From Pelagibacterium limicola (GTDB lineage: Bacteria; Pseudomonadota; Alphaproteobacteria; Rhizobiales; Devosiaceae): 64,000 bases of DNA. Under the pieces are notes generated by a model. It did not search any database. It worked only from the letters and a program-made list of their open reading frames with translations, and had not been told where the DNA came from. Below, piece after piece: positions 24,851 through 33,126 of this stretch. Position numbers and translations under genes: made by a program. Where the stretch lies: positions 186,001 to 250,000 of the forward strand of contig NZ_JADQDB010000003.1 in NCBI RefSeq assembly GCF_015694405.1, given 5' to 3'. How positions within the stretch are numbered: the stretch's first letter is position 1; every line of letters starts with the position of its first letter.

Positions 24851-26980
24851 ATGCCGACCGACAAGATTCCGCAGATTCCCTTCGGGGCCGTGTATTTCCG
24901 CAAGTCGAACCCGCCGCGCGAGGACTGGGATCGCGACTATACGACCGCCGCAGAAGATGGGCTCAACGTATTCAGGCATTGGTTCATGTGGGGCGCTATC
25001 GAACGCCGTCCCGGCCATTACGACTGGGACGATTATGACCGGCAGATGGACCTCGCGGCAAAGAACGGGCTCAAGACGATCATTGCGGAGTTGATTCACG
25101 CGGTACCGGACTGGGCCGTGCGCCAGTTTGCCCACGCGCGACAAGTGCGCGCCGATGGCACGCCGTTGCGCGCCGACATGGGGGTTTCGGCGGCTGTTGG
25201 CGGGTTCGCTCACAATGGCGGCGGCGCAGGGGCGCTGACACTCAACTGCCCTGAGGTGTGCGAGGCGGCGGGCAACTTCCTTTCCGCGCTCGCGAGCCGA
25301 TACAAGGGACACGACGCGCTACTGGGCTATGACGTCTGGAATGAGTGCAACTATTCCGCAGACGTCGACTATTCGGAGCACACCAAGGTCGTCTATCGCG
25401 CGTGGCTCAAAGCCAAGTATGGCGACCTCGAAGCGCTGGCACGCGCGTGGTATCGCTATTCCTATGCCGAATGGGACGATATCGAACCACCCTCACAGAT
25501 CGCCCCCTACCCCGAAAACCTCGATTGGCTGGCCTTCAAGCGGGACGATTATTACCGTCAGATGCAGTGGCGGATCGACACGATCCGGGCGGTCGATACC
25601 GATTGCCTGATCGCCGCCCACGGCATTGCCGGTGCAATTCCCAACATGGTCGCCAACGGGTGCGACGACTGGCTCGCAGCATCAAAGGTCGAAGTCTACG
25701 GCATGACCTGGATTCCGGCCCGCAAGGGGGACCAGCAATGGCGCAATTTCTATGGCGCGGACATCACACGGGCGGCTGCGCGCGGTAAGCCGTTCTGGCA
25801 TGCCGAACGGCAGGGCGGGCCTTTATGGTTGCAACCGCAGGTCGTCGGCCGCGACAAGGACGACGGGCGCATCGCCACGCCGGAGGATATTTGCGTCTGG
25901 ACCATGACCTCCTTTGCCGCCGGCGCGACTGGTGTGTTGAACCTGCGCTGGCGGCCGCTCCTCGACGGGCCGCTGTTCGGCGCCTTCGGATCTTATGGCA
26001 TGGATGGCTCGCGCACGCCGCGCTCCGACATGGCTTCAGACATTGCCCGCTGGGCGAATGCGCCCGAGCAAAAGCCGCTGTTTGCCGCACGTCCGGTAAA
26101 AGGAGAAATCGGGATTCTCGTTATTCCCGAAGCTCAGGCCTGGGATTATCTGCTCAATCACAACCACGAACCCGAGACCTACGCACACGCCATGTGGGGT
26201 GCTTATCGGGGCTTTTTCGACAACGGGTTCCAGCCCGATTGGGTGCATATCGAGGACATCGAGGGTTATGACACCCTCTATGCCCCGTACCCGATCATGC
26301 TCACGGGCGAGAATGCCAAGCGGATATCCGACTGGGTCGAGCGGGGAGGAACGCTGATTTCCGAGGCGTGCCCCGGTTATTTCGGAGACCGCGGAAAGGT
26401 CGGCACTGTTCAGCCAAACCATGGGCTGGATCGGGTTTTCGGCGTGCGAGAGGCAGACGTCGAGTTCATGCCGGACATCGGAGACCGGATCGCGTTCGAT
26501 CTCGACGGCGAGCCGGTGGCCGGCGGCGGATTTTTGCAAACCTACGCGCTGGCCGGGGGGCGCGAGCGAGGGCGATTCAACGATGGACGTCTTGCCGCCG
26601 TTGAGCACGGCTTCGGAAACGGCCGCACGCTGCTAATCGGAACGCATCCTTCCATCGCCTATTTCCGCACTTCGAGTTCGGAAAATCGCACATATTTCGA
26701 TGCTCTAGCCTCTTGGGCCGGAAAGGCACGGCACGTGCGGCTCGACAACGTACGTTTGCAGGCACGCCTTCACCGTGGAGAGGACGCGGCCTATCTCTGG
26801 CTCATCAATCCCAGTCGCAGCGCGGAAACAACAAGCGTCACGCTTGGCGCATCGGGCACGCCGGCGCTGTTCGGCGAGGTTCATTGGAAGAGCGACGGAA
26901 CGGTGTTGGGCGAGGGCAAAATGGCTCTGCCGCCGCGTAGCGCGGTTGCCATCAAACTCGAGAACGCGCCGGATAGATAG
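24851..26980 (+). CDS. Beta-galactosidase, glycoside hydrolase family 42
   Basis: A 709-residue cytoplasmic enzyme, last gene of the operon. The TIM barrel (about 10-375) has the acid/base Asn-Glu pair in YDVWNECN (Glu165) and the nucleophile in FWHAERQGG (Glu319). The middle domain (about 390-590) is the trimerisation domain (WVERGGTLISEACPGYFGD), and a small C-terminal beta domain follows. I chose the ATG at 24851 with AAAGGA upstream; a longer frame from 24788 lacks a ribosome-binding site. It should release galactose from short beta-galactosides brought in by the transporter. The exact glycan (arabinogalactan-, galactan- or lactose-type) cannot be told from sequence. Confidence 0.88.
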   Translation: MPTDKIPQIPFGAVYFRKSNPPREDWDRDYTTAAEDGLNVFRHWFMWGAIERRPGHYDWDDYDRQMDLAAKNGLKTIIAELIHAVPDWAVRQFAHARQVRADGTPLRADMGVSAAVGGFAHNGGGAGALTLNCPEVCEAAGNFLSALASRYKGHDALLGYDVWNECNYSADVDYSEHTKVVYRAWLKAKYGDLEALARAWYRYSYAEWDDIEPPSQIAPYPENLDWLAFKRDDYYRQMQWRIDTIRAVDTDCLIAAHGIAGAIPNMVANGCDDWLAASKVEVYGMTWIPARKGDQQWRNFYGADITRAAARGKPFWHAERQGGPLWLQPQVVGRDKDDGRIATPEDICVWTMTSFAAGATGVLNLRWRPLLDGPLFGAFGSYGMDGSRTPRSDMASDIARWANAPEQKPLFAARPVKGEIGILVIPEAQAWDYLLNHNHEPETYAHAMWGAYRGFFDNGFQPDWVHIEDIEGYDTLYAPYPIMLTGENAKRISDWVERGGTLISEACPGYFGDRGKVGTVQPNHGLDRVFGVREADVEFMPDIGDRIAFDLDGEPVAGGGFLQTYALAGGRERGRFNDGRLAAVEHGFGNGRTLLIGTHPSIAYFRTSSSENRTYFDALASWAGKARHVRLDNVRLQARLHRGEDAAYLWLINPSRSAETTSVTLGASGTPALFGEVHWKSDGTVLGEGKMALPPRSAVAIKLENAPDR

Positions 26981-27010
26981 CGCCACGCTTCTGAGGACGA
27001 CTTGCGTCGG

Positions 27011-27034
27011 GCCGGACGAAAACAATCGTCCGGC
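27011..27034. terminator. Hairpin between convergent GH42 and ThuA-like genes
   Basis: A perfect 9-base inverted repeat, GCCGGACGA (27011-27019) and TCGTCCGGC (27026-27034), with a six-base AAACAA loop, lies 31 bases after the GH42 stop and 38 bases beyond the 3' end of the converging gene. There is no T-run on either side, so termination would be weak or factor-assisted. Confidence 0.5.
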
Positions 27035-27071
27035 CGGACTCTCGGATAGACAGCCCTTGGCCGAGGGGACC

Positions 27072-27716
27072 TTAACCCCGCGCCGCCCAGTTCAGGCCAC
27101 GCCTGAGAATGGTCTTCATCTCCGGCACCGCGAATTCGCTCGCCACATGCCCCAGGGAGGAAAAGAACACCCTGCCCTTCCCGTAGCGCCGCTTCCAGAC
27201 CACTGGCATCGTGACGCCATCGATCCATTCGGCGTGTTCACCGGTAAAGGTCGTGGTGGCCAGTACCTCGTTGGAGGGGTCGACGTGCATGTAGTACTGT
27301 TCCGACCGATATGGAAAGCGTGAGATGCCTTCCATGATCGGATCTTCCGGCTCGGTCACATCGACGTGGTAATCGATTACATTTCCCGGATGCGCCACCC
27401 ACTGGCCACCGCACATGAACTGGTACTCGGGCTCCTGCCGGAAAGCGTCGCCCATACCGCCGTGATATCCGCCGATGCCCGACCCGTTGCGGACAGCATC
27501 CAGGAGATTGGCAAGTTCTTCCTTTTGAATGGGAAGCATGGTCAGGATTGGTACGATCAGGTCGAAAGCGCCCAGGTTCTCGTCCGCAAATGCCGCGGTC
27601 CCCTGGCGCACGCTCACGTCGAAACCATCCTCGGCGAGAAAATCGCGAACGATGGCAGCGCCCTGTTCAGGCTCGTGACCATCCCAGCCGCCCCAAGCGA
27701 CAAGTGCCTTGCGCAT
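27072..27716 (-). CDS. ThuA-like family protein (glutamine-amidotransferase-like fold)
   Basis: A 214-residue protein of the ThuA-like family (trehalose utilisation, flavodoxin/GATase-like fold). It starts at the ATG at 27716, preceded by an excellent GGAGGAGGAA site; an upstream extension to 27815 is unsupported. Landmarks are ALVAWGGWDGHEPEQGA, GGYHGGMGDAFR, and the C-terminal VVWKRRYGKGRVFFSSLGH (cited in part). ThuA proteins work in 3-keto-disaccharide catabolism in Sinorhizobium. Here there is no thuB partner. The gene converges on the glycoside operon, so it may be a separate part of the same sugar-processing capacity. Precise activity is unknown. Confidence 0.85.
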   Translation of the reverse strand: MRKALVAWGGWDGHEPEQGAAIVRDFLAEDGFDVSVRQGTAAFADENLGAFDLIVPILTMLPIQKEELANLLDAVRNGSGIGGYHGGMGDAFRQEPEYQFMCGGQWVAHPGNVIDYHVDVTEPEDPIMEGISRFPYRSEQYYMHVDPSNEVLATTTFTGEHAEWIDGVTMPVVWKRRYGKGRVFFSSLGHVASEFAVPEMKTILRRGLNWAARG

Positions 27717-27753
27717 ATTGTATTCCTCCTCCCGGGTGCGTATGCCCCGTCCT

Positions 27754-28515
27754 CTATGTCCGGAGCCTGTAGCCGGTCCTGAATATCCATGCAACGATGA
27801 TGAGCGCGACGGCAAGGAAAGCCAGTGTCATGGCAAGGCTTATGCCGATATGGACATCCGACGCATCGTAGAATGCCCAACGGAATCCGCTCACGAGATA
27901 GACCACGGGGTTGAACAGCGAGATCGTCTGCCACAGCGGAGGGAGCATGGTGATCGAATAGAACGTCCCGCCCAGGAACGCCAGGGGCGTCACGATGAGC
28001 AGAGGGAACAGCTGGAGCTTCTCAAACCCGTCTGCCCATATGCCGATGATGAAGCCCAGCAGCGAGAACGTCACGGCAGTCAGGATGAGGAAAACCAGCA
28101 TCCAGACCGGATGCGCGATGTTGAGATCGACAAACAATGCCGCCGTTGCGAGCATGATCAAGGCGAGGATCACCGACTTGGTCGCTGCAGCGCCAACAAA
28201 GGCGATCACGGTCTCGACGTGCGAGATGGGTGCCGAAAGGATTTCATAAATCGTGCCCGCGAATTTCGGAAAATAGATGCCGAACGATGCGTTGGAGATC
28301 GATTGCTGCAAGAGTGCGAGCATGATGAGGCCCGGCACGATGAATGCGCCGTAGCTGACGCCTTCAACCGCCTCGATGCGCGACCCGATGGCGGCGCCGA
28401 AGACGACGAAATAAAGCGAGGTCGAGACGACCGGCGAAATGATCGACTGAAGGATAGTCCGCCACCAGCGTGCCATTTCGAAAGTATAGATTGCCTTGAT
28501 TGCGTAGAAATTCAT
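27754..28515 (-). CDS. ABC-2 type transporter permease
   Basis: A 253-residue membrane protein with six predicted helices (for example [14 protein letters not shown]-like, [34 protein letters not shown]) and the ABC-2 signature region [22 protein letters not shown], cited in part. It resembles the YadH family. Its start overlaps the upstream ATPase stop by four bases (ATGA). The two genes encode a complete export-type ABC transporter with unknown substrate, perhaps a lipid, drug or polysaccharide component. Confidence 0.9.
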   Translation of the reverse strand: MNFYAIKAIYTFEMARWWRTILQSIISPVVSTSLYFVVFGAAIGSRIEAVEGVSYGAFIVPGLIMLALLQQSISNASFGIYFPKFAGTIYEILSAPISHVETVIAFVGAAATKSVILALIMLATAALFVDLNIAHPVWMLVFLILTAVTFSLLGFIIGIWADGFEKLQLFPLLIVTPLAFLGGTFYSITMLPPLWQTISLFNPVVYLVSGFRWAFYDASDVHIGISLAMTLAFLAVALIIVAWIFRTGYRLRT

Positions 28516-29459
28516 GCCCGGTCCCTCAGCAAACCGATGAAGATGTCCTCGAGCGAACTCTGGGACGTGCTCAAATCCTTGACGCTCAACCCTTCGGCGC
28601 TCACCGCTGCCATGAGGGTGGCGATGCCTGTCCGGTCGGCCTGGCTGTCATAAGTATGAATGAGTTCGGTTCCATCACCGTTCAGGCGCAGTCCGATTGC
28701 CGTGAGTGTCGCGGGAAGCGTCGCGATCGGCTCCTGGAGCTGAATGGTAAGGTCCTTCTTGCCGAGCTTGGTCATCAACTCGGTTTTTTCCTCCACCAGT
28801 ATGATCTCGCCTTTGGAAATCACGCCGATCCGGTCGGCCATCTCCTCGGCTTCCTCGATATAGTGGGTTGTCAAAATGATGGTAACACCGCGCTCGCGGA
28901 GTTCGCGCACCACCCGCCACATGTCACGGCGCAGTTCGACGTCGACCCCGGCCGTAGGTTCATCGAGAAACAGGATTTCAGGCTCGTGGCTAAGTGCCTT
29001 CGCGATCAGAACGCGGCGTTTCATGCCGCCTGAGAGGGTAATCAGCTTCTCGTTGCGCTTGTCCCAAAGCGAGAGGTCCTTCAAGATTTTCTCGATGACC
29101 GCATCGTTGCGCGGCTTGCCGAACAGGCCGCGCGTGAACGAGACCGTTGCCCAGACGGTTTCGAATCGATCGCCGGTCAATTCCTGCGGCACAAGCCCAA
29201 TCAGCGCACGGGACTTGCGGAAGTCGGCGACGACATCGTGGCCGCCGACCAGAATCTGTCCCGAAGTCGGATTGACGAGACCGCAGACGGTGCCGATGAG
29301 AGTGGTCTTGCCCGCGCCGTTGGGGCCCAGGAGCGCGAAGATTTCGCCCTTGCGGATATCGAGGCTCACATTCTTGAGCGCCTCGAACCCTGTATCGTAT
29401 GTCTTGGATAAATTGGATATCGAAACCGCAGCTTCTGCGGCCTGCACGTGCATGTTCAT
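28512..29459 (-). CDS. ABC-2 type transporter ATP-binding protein
   Basis: A 315-residue exporter ATPase (YadG-like). It has Walker [11 protein letters not shown], signature [12 protein letters not shown], Walker [14 protein letters not shown] and switch His in [11 protein letters not shown]. The C-terminal extension (about 225-310) is typical of ABC-2 ATPases. The ATG at 29459 has GGAGGG upstream; a second ATG lies two codons later. It is cotranscribed with the permease at 27754-28515. The substrate cannot be told from context. Confidence 0.9.
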   Translation of the reverse strand: MNMHVQAAEAAVSISNLSKTYDTGFEALKNVSLDIRKGEIFALLGPNGAGKTTLIGTVCGLVNPTSGQILVGGHDVVADFRKSRALIGLVPQELTGDRFETVWATVSFTRGLFGKPRNDAVIEKILKDLSLWDKRNEKLITLSGGMKRRVLIAKALSHEPEILFLDEPTAGVDVELRRDMWRVVRELRERGVTIILTTHYIEEAEEMADRIGVISKGEIILVEEKTELMTKLGKKDLTIQLQEPIATLPATLTAIGLRLNGDGTELIHTYDSQADRTGIATLMAAVSAEGLSVKDLSTSQSSLEDIFIGLLRDRA

Positions 29460-29528
29460 TCTTGTCCGCCCTCCGGCCTTGGCAGCCTATATAGGCCGAT
29501 ACGACGAATTGCCTAGACCGATGCCGAC

Positions 29529-29557
29529 AAAAAAAAGGCCCGCCGAAGCGGGCCCTT
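29529..29557 (-). terminator. Intrinsic terminator of the rplM-rpsI operon
   Basis: Stem arms GGCCCGC (29537-29543) and GCGGGCC (29548-29554) enclose a four-base loop. Read on the minus strand, the stem is followed by an uninterrupted run of eight T (29536 down to 29529). It lies about 30 bases after the rpsI stop codon and is the clearest factor-independent terminator in the window. Confidence 0.9.
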
Positions 29558-29584
29558 TCGAAATTCTGTGGTTCGTCCAGTCGC

Positions 29585-30067
29585 TTAGCGCTTGGAGAAC
29601 TGGAAGGAACGCCGGGCCTTGGCACGGCCGTACTTCTTGCGCTCGACCACGCGGCTGTCGCGGGTAAGGAAGCCGCCCTTCTTGAGCACGCCACGCAGTT
29701 CAGGCTCGTAGTGCGTGAGCGCCTGCGAGATGCCGTGACGGACGGCACCGGCCTGACCCGAGAGGCCGCCGCCGGCGACCGTAGCGACGACATCGTACTG
29801 GTCAACGCGTTCAACGGCGACGATGGGCTGCTGCAGGATCATCTGGAGCACCGGACGGGCGAAGTAGGCAGTGAATTCCTTGCCGTTGACGGTGATTTTG
29901 CCCGAACCGGGCTTGACCCAAACGCGGGCAACGGCATCCTTGCGCTTGCCGGTGGCATAGGCACGGCCCTGGGCGTCGATCTTCTGGACGCGCACAGGCG
30001 CTTCCGAAGTGACGGTCTGCGTGGCGGCGCCGAGATCTTCGAGGGTGTTGATGGTGGTCTCGGACAT
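29585..30067 (-). CDS. rpsI: 30S ribosomal protein S9
   Basis: A 160-residue small-subunit protein S9. The first 30 residues are an alphaproteobacterial-type N-terminal extension; the conserved S9 core begins at [19 protein letters not shown] and ends with the characteristic C-terminal tail [25 protein letters not shown] (cited in pieces), whose last residues reach the P-site tRNA. It starts one base after the rplM stop (30069), as in most bacteria, and is followed by a strong terminator. Confidence 0.98.
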   Translation of the reverse strand: MSETTINTLEDLGAATQTVTSEAPVRVQKIDAQGRAYATGKRKDAVARVWVKPGSGKITVNGKEFTAYFARPVLQMILQQPIVAVERVDQYDVVATVAGGGLSGQAGAVRHGISQALTHYEPELRGVLKKGGFLTRDSRVVERKKYGRAKARRSFQFSKR

Positions 30068-30068
30068 A

Positions 30069-30533
30069 TTACTTCACCCTCACATTCTTGGTGTTGAGCG
30101 CGGCAACGTCGAGCGTCTCGGGCTTCTGGGCTTCATGGGGATGCTCGGAACCAGCATAAACACGGAGGTTCTTGAGCTGAGCGCGGGTCAGCGGGCCGCC
30201 GGGCATCATGCGGCGAACGGCGTTCTCGACGACGCGCTCGGGGAAACGGCCCTCGAGCATCTCACGCATGGTGCGATCCTTGATGCCGCCGGGGTAACCG
30301 GTGTGCCAGTAGAAGCGCTTGTCATCGAGCTTCTTGCCGGTGAACTTCACCTTGTCGGCATTGATGACGATGACGTTGTCGCCCATGTCCTGGTTTGGGG
30401 TGAAGGTGGGCAGGTGCTTGCCGCGCAGGCGGGTCGCGATGACCGCGGCGAGACGGCCAACGATGAGGCCCTCCGCGTCGATCAGAACCCACTTCTTTTC
30501 GATCTCGCCAGCCTTGGCGGAGTAGGTCTTCAT
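30069..30533 (-). CDS. rplM: 50S ribosomal protein L13
   Basis: A 154-residue large-subunit protein L13, first gene of the rplM-rpsI operon. Recognisable segments are [38 protein letters not shown] and [12 protein letters not shown]. The length and the ATG at 30533 agree with the family. The two-gene operon is conserved in bacteria. A candidate promoter lies about 100 bases upstream. Confidence 0.98.
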   Translation of the reverse strand: MKTYSAKAGEIEKKWVLIDAEGLIVGRLAAVIATRLRGKHLPTFTPNQDMGDNVIVINADKVKFTGKKLDDKRFYWHTGYPGGIKDRTMREMLEGRFPERVVENAVRRMMPGGPLTRAQLKNLRVYAGSEHPHEAQKPETLDVAALNTKNVRVK

Positions 30534-30631
30534 TGTTCTTATTCCTTGGGTCGCTCTTTACGGAACAAGCGGCCGGAGCCGGCAGCTTTCCCGGGACATC
30601 TCAATTGCGAAACGCCCTTTTCGCGGCGCGT

Positions 30632-30658
30632 CTTACAGACGTTGCACGCAGGCGTCAA
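30632..30658 (-). promoter_or_regulatory. Candidate promoter for rplM-rpsI
   Basis: On the minus strand TTGACG (30658-30653) is followed, after 15 bases, by TGTAAG (30637-30632). The -35-like element is good; the -10 is partial and the spacer short. Its position about 100 bases before the rplM ATG is sensible for a ribosomal protein operon, but it remains a guess. Confidence 0.35.
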
Positions 30659-30715
30659 GCATGATTAATTCATCTTTGTTTTTCAACTAGTTATCATTCC
30701 GGTATTATAATACCG

Positions 30716-31768
30716 CTAAAGAACTCTTTTAAGATCAGCAAGATAGGCAATCACCATACCGATCAGCATGAAGGCCAGCGCCTGGTGGCCCAGGGCGAGC
30801 GGGATATTGACGACCGTCAGGAGCGTTGCGATGCCCAGAACCACCTGCAGAGCGGTAACCAGGGCGATACGCGGGAACCAGCCGTTCACGCCCCCGAATC
30901 CAGGCGATTTGCGCCCGAACCACCACATGAGCGCAACATAAGCGGTTATGAGATAAGCAAGCACGCGGTGATTGAACTGCACCGTCATCACGTTCTCGAA
31001 AAAATTGGCCCAGAGCGGCTGCATGGCAAACATGCCTGCGGGGATCAACTGCCCATCCATAAGCGGCCAGGTATTGTGTGACGATCCTGCATCGAGCCCG
31101 GCGACGAAGGCGCCCGCGCCGATCTGCACGAAGAGCGCGACCAGCAGACCCCATAGCGCCAATGTCCAACCGGGGGAAGGTTTGGTGCCCGTGATGGGTG
31201 GCTCGAGGCTGCGCGCCACCCAGATCAGGGCAAGCCAAAGAACGCACGCGGCCGAAAGGTGCGCGGCGAGACGGTATTGGGAAACCGAGGTCAACTCGCT
31301 CAGTCCTGACGAAACCATCCACCAGCCGAGAAAACCCTGAAACCCACCCAACACGAAAAGACCGGCCAAGGGCCAGATCAGCGCCTTCGGGAGGCGCTTT
31401 TGCACGAGGAAGATCACGAACGGAATGGCGAAGGCAAAACCGATCATGCGCCCGAGGAAGCGGTGAAGCCATTCCCACCAGAAAATGAGCTTGAACTCCT
31501 CTACGCCCATCCAGCCGGCGAATTCCTGCTGATACTGGGGGATTTGCCTGTAAGCCTCAAATTCGGCTTGCCAGTCTGCATCCGAGAGGGGCGGGATGAT
31601 CCCCGAGACAGGCCGCCAGCTGGTGATCGACAAGCCGGATTCCGTAAGGCGCGTTGCGCCGCCCACGAGCACCATAAGCAGCACCATCGCGGCCAGAACA
31701 TAGAGCCAGATCCTTACGGGGCGAATACGATCCTGGGCCTCGACGAAATTAGAAGCAGCGGCTGTCAC
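30716..31768 (-). CDS. ctaA: Heme A synthase (COX15/CtaA type)
   Basis: A 350-residue inner-membrane enzyme that oxidises heme O to heme A for aa3-type cytochrome oxidases. Eight membrane helices are expected. The conserved heme-binding histidines appear in EWLHRFLGRMIG, RLAAHLSAACVL, QFNHRVLAYLI and LGHQALAFML. The N-terminal GGATRLTESGLSITSWRPVSG is a strong family signature. It is a stand-alone gene here. Its product implies an aerobic respiratory chain with an aa3 oxidase. A 16-base palindrome (30700-30715) touches the stop codon. Confidence 0.95.
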   Translation of the reverse strand: MTAAASNFVEAQDRIRPVRIWLYVLAAMVLLMVLVGGATRLTESGLSITSWRPVSGIIPPLSDADWQAEFEAYRQIPQYQQEFAGWMGVEEFKLIFWWEWLHRFLGRMIGFAFAIPFVIFLVQKRLPKALIWPLAGLFVLGGFQGFLGWWMVSSGLSELTSVSQYRLAAHLSAACVLWLALIWVARSLEPPITGTKPSPGWTLALWGLLVALFVQIGAGAFVAGLDAGSSHNTWPLMDGQLIPAGMFAMQPLWANFFENVMTVQFNHRVLAYLITAYVALMWWFGRKSPGFGGVNGWFPRIALVTALQVVLGIATLLTVVNIPLALGHQALAFMLIGMVIAYLADLKRVL

Positions 31769-31860
31769 GGCATAACCGGGGTTTGTGGATGAATGCCAAT
31801 CTGCTAACGAGAGCAGCGCTCGAACACAATAACCCCAATCGCCGCAGGCCTCGACCCCAA

Positions 31861-32067
31861 GTGACCCAGCGTCAACGCAAAGCTATCGGAACCGTCCTTA
31901 CCGTGCTGTCGCTCGTCATATGGGCGACCATCGGCATGTGGGTTTACGATTGGTTCCTTGAGGACGCCTCACCAATCTGGCACCTCGTCTTCTTTGTCGG
32001 CTTCGGTCTCGCATGGGTGTTCCCCGCAAGAGCAATCATCCTCTGGATGGCCAAGCCGGACGCCTAG
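31861..32067 (+). CDS. DUF2842 family small membrane protein
   Basis: A small integral membrane protein. Two helices are evident (GTVLTVLSLVIWATIGMWVY and WHLVFFVGFGLAWVFPARAI), with WVFP and IILWM motifs typical of the alphaproteobacterial DUF2842 family. I prefer the GTG start at 31861 (68 residues, VTQRQRKAIG), where family similarity begins. An upstream in-frame ATG at 31789 would give 92 residues with a basic, low-complexity leader. It is divergent from ctaA with a short gap, and its 3' end overlaps the convergent deacetylase gene by four bases. Function unknown. Confidence 0.72.
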   Translation: MTQRQRKAIGTVLTVLSLVIWATIGMWVYDWFLEDASPIWHLVFFVGFGLAWVFPARAIILWMAKPDA

Positions 32068-33101
32068 CCTCCCGGCCCCTTGTCGCGCTTGGCGATTTGG
32101 GTGAACAGCGCGCCGGTCAGGAACACATCGATATAACGCGGATCCTGGAAATTGCCGTTGAGCGAGATGCGCGGCAGAGTGGTGGTGTTTTCCGCATGGT
32201 CGGGATAGAGACCGCCGGGAATCGTCGTCACAGCCGATTCAAACCCGGCCTCGCGGGCCAGCCGGTATTCACGTGCTCCCGCCGCCTGCCGACTGCCGAT
32301 CGGGTACGAAAAGTGGCGAGGCCGTACGCCGAACCTTTCTGCGAGGATATCGGCGGAGGCTGTCATTTCCGTGCGCGCTTCATCTTCAGCGAGCTTTGAA
32401 AGTTCGTAATGATGCACGGTGTGAGCACCGATGGTGCAGAGCGGCTCATTGGCGAACGTTCGCAACTCGTCCCAATCCATGATCAGCGCGCGGCAGTGGG
32501 CAGGAAGATCGACGCCGTGGGCATCGGCGAGAGCGGTGATTTCCTCGACTCGCTGGCTCTCGGGGATTGTCCGGTAGTACCAGTAGAGTTCCTCATACAG
32601 CGCGTTTTTTTGCTCGACCGTCGCCGTGTCCACCTTTCGATCTCCCAAGGAAACGACGAGGTTGGCAGCAATGATGTCCTCAAGCGCCTGCCACCACACC
32701 TCCCCCACCCCATCCACCAACGCAGTCGGGACGAAGAGCGTGAAGGGAGCATTGTGCCTGCGCAGCACAGGCAAAGCATGGGTCAGGTTGTCCCGATAGG
32801 CGTCGTCAAAGGTGAAAACGACGAACGGCCTGTGCCGCGCGCCCGAACGCAGTCGCGCGAGAGCTTCGTCCATCGTGACGATGTCGAAGCCGGCTGCCCG
32901 CGCCTTGACGATTACAGCTTCCAGGAAATCAGGTCTCACCTGCAGGATCGCGTTGGGCGAGAAAGCGGCAGGCGGCTCAGGCAAAACCCTGTGAAGGGTA
33001 AAGATCACTCCCCGGCATGCGGAAAACCGCCGGAGCAGCGGCGAGAGGTGCAGGAGCGAGAGCACCTCGAAGGCGGCCTTAAATGCCCGGTATCGCGACA
33101 C
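32064..33101 (-). CDS. Polysaccharide deacetylase family protein (NodB homology domain)
   Basis: A 345-residue carbohydrate esterase 4-type protein. The NodB core begins at PFVVFTFDDAYRDNL, which holds the catalytic TFDD motif, and the metal-binding His-x3-His is in GAHTVHHYELS. A second conserved region is HFSYPIGSRQAAG. There is no clear signal peptide. It follows the Wzz-like gene after 25 bases and is in the same direction, so it probably trims acetyl groups of the exopolysaccharide or its precursor made by this locus. The substrate is inferred from context. Confidence 0.88.
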   Translation of the reverse strand: MSRYRAFKAAFEVLSLLHLSPLLRRFSACRGVIFTLHRVLPEPPAAFSPNAILQVRPDFLEAVIVKARAAGFDIVTMDEALARLRSGARHRPFVVFTFDDAYRDNLTHALPVLRRHNAPFTLFVPTALVDGVGEVWWQALEDIIAANLVVSLGDRKVDTATVEQKNALYEELYWYYRTIPESQRVEEITALADAHGVDLPAHCRALIMDWDELRTFANEPLCTIGAHTVHHYELSKLAEDEARTEMTASADILAERFGVRPRHFSYPIGSRQAAGAREYRLAREAGFESAVTTIPGGLYPDHAENTTTLPRISLNGNFQDPRYIDVFLTGALFTQIAKRDKGPGG

Positions 33102-33126
33102 GGCTTCCTCCCGGATATGCTAATGC

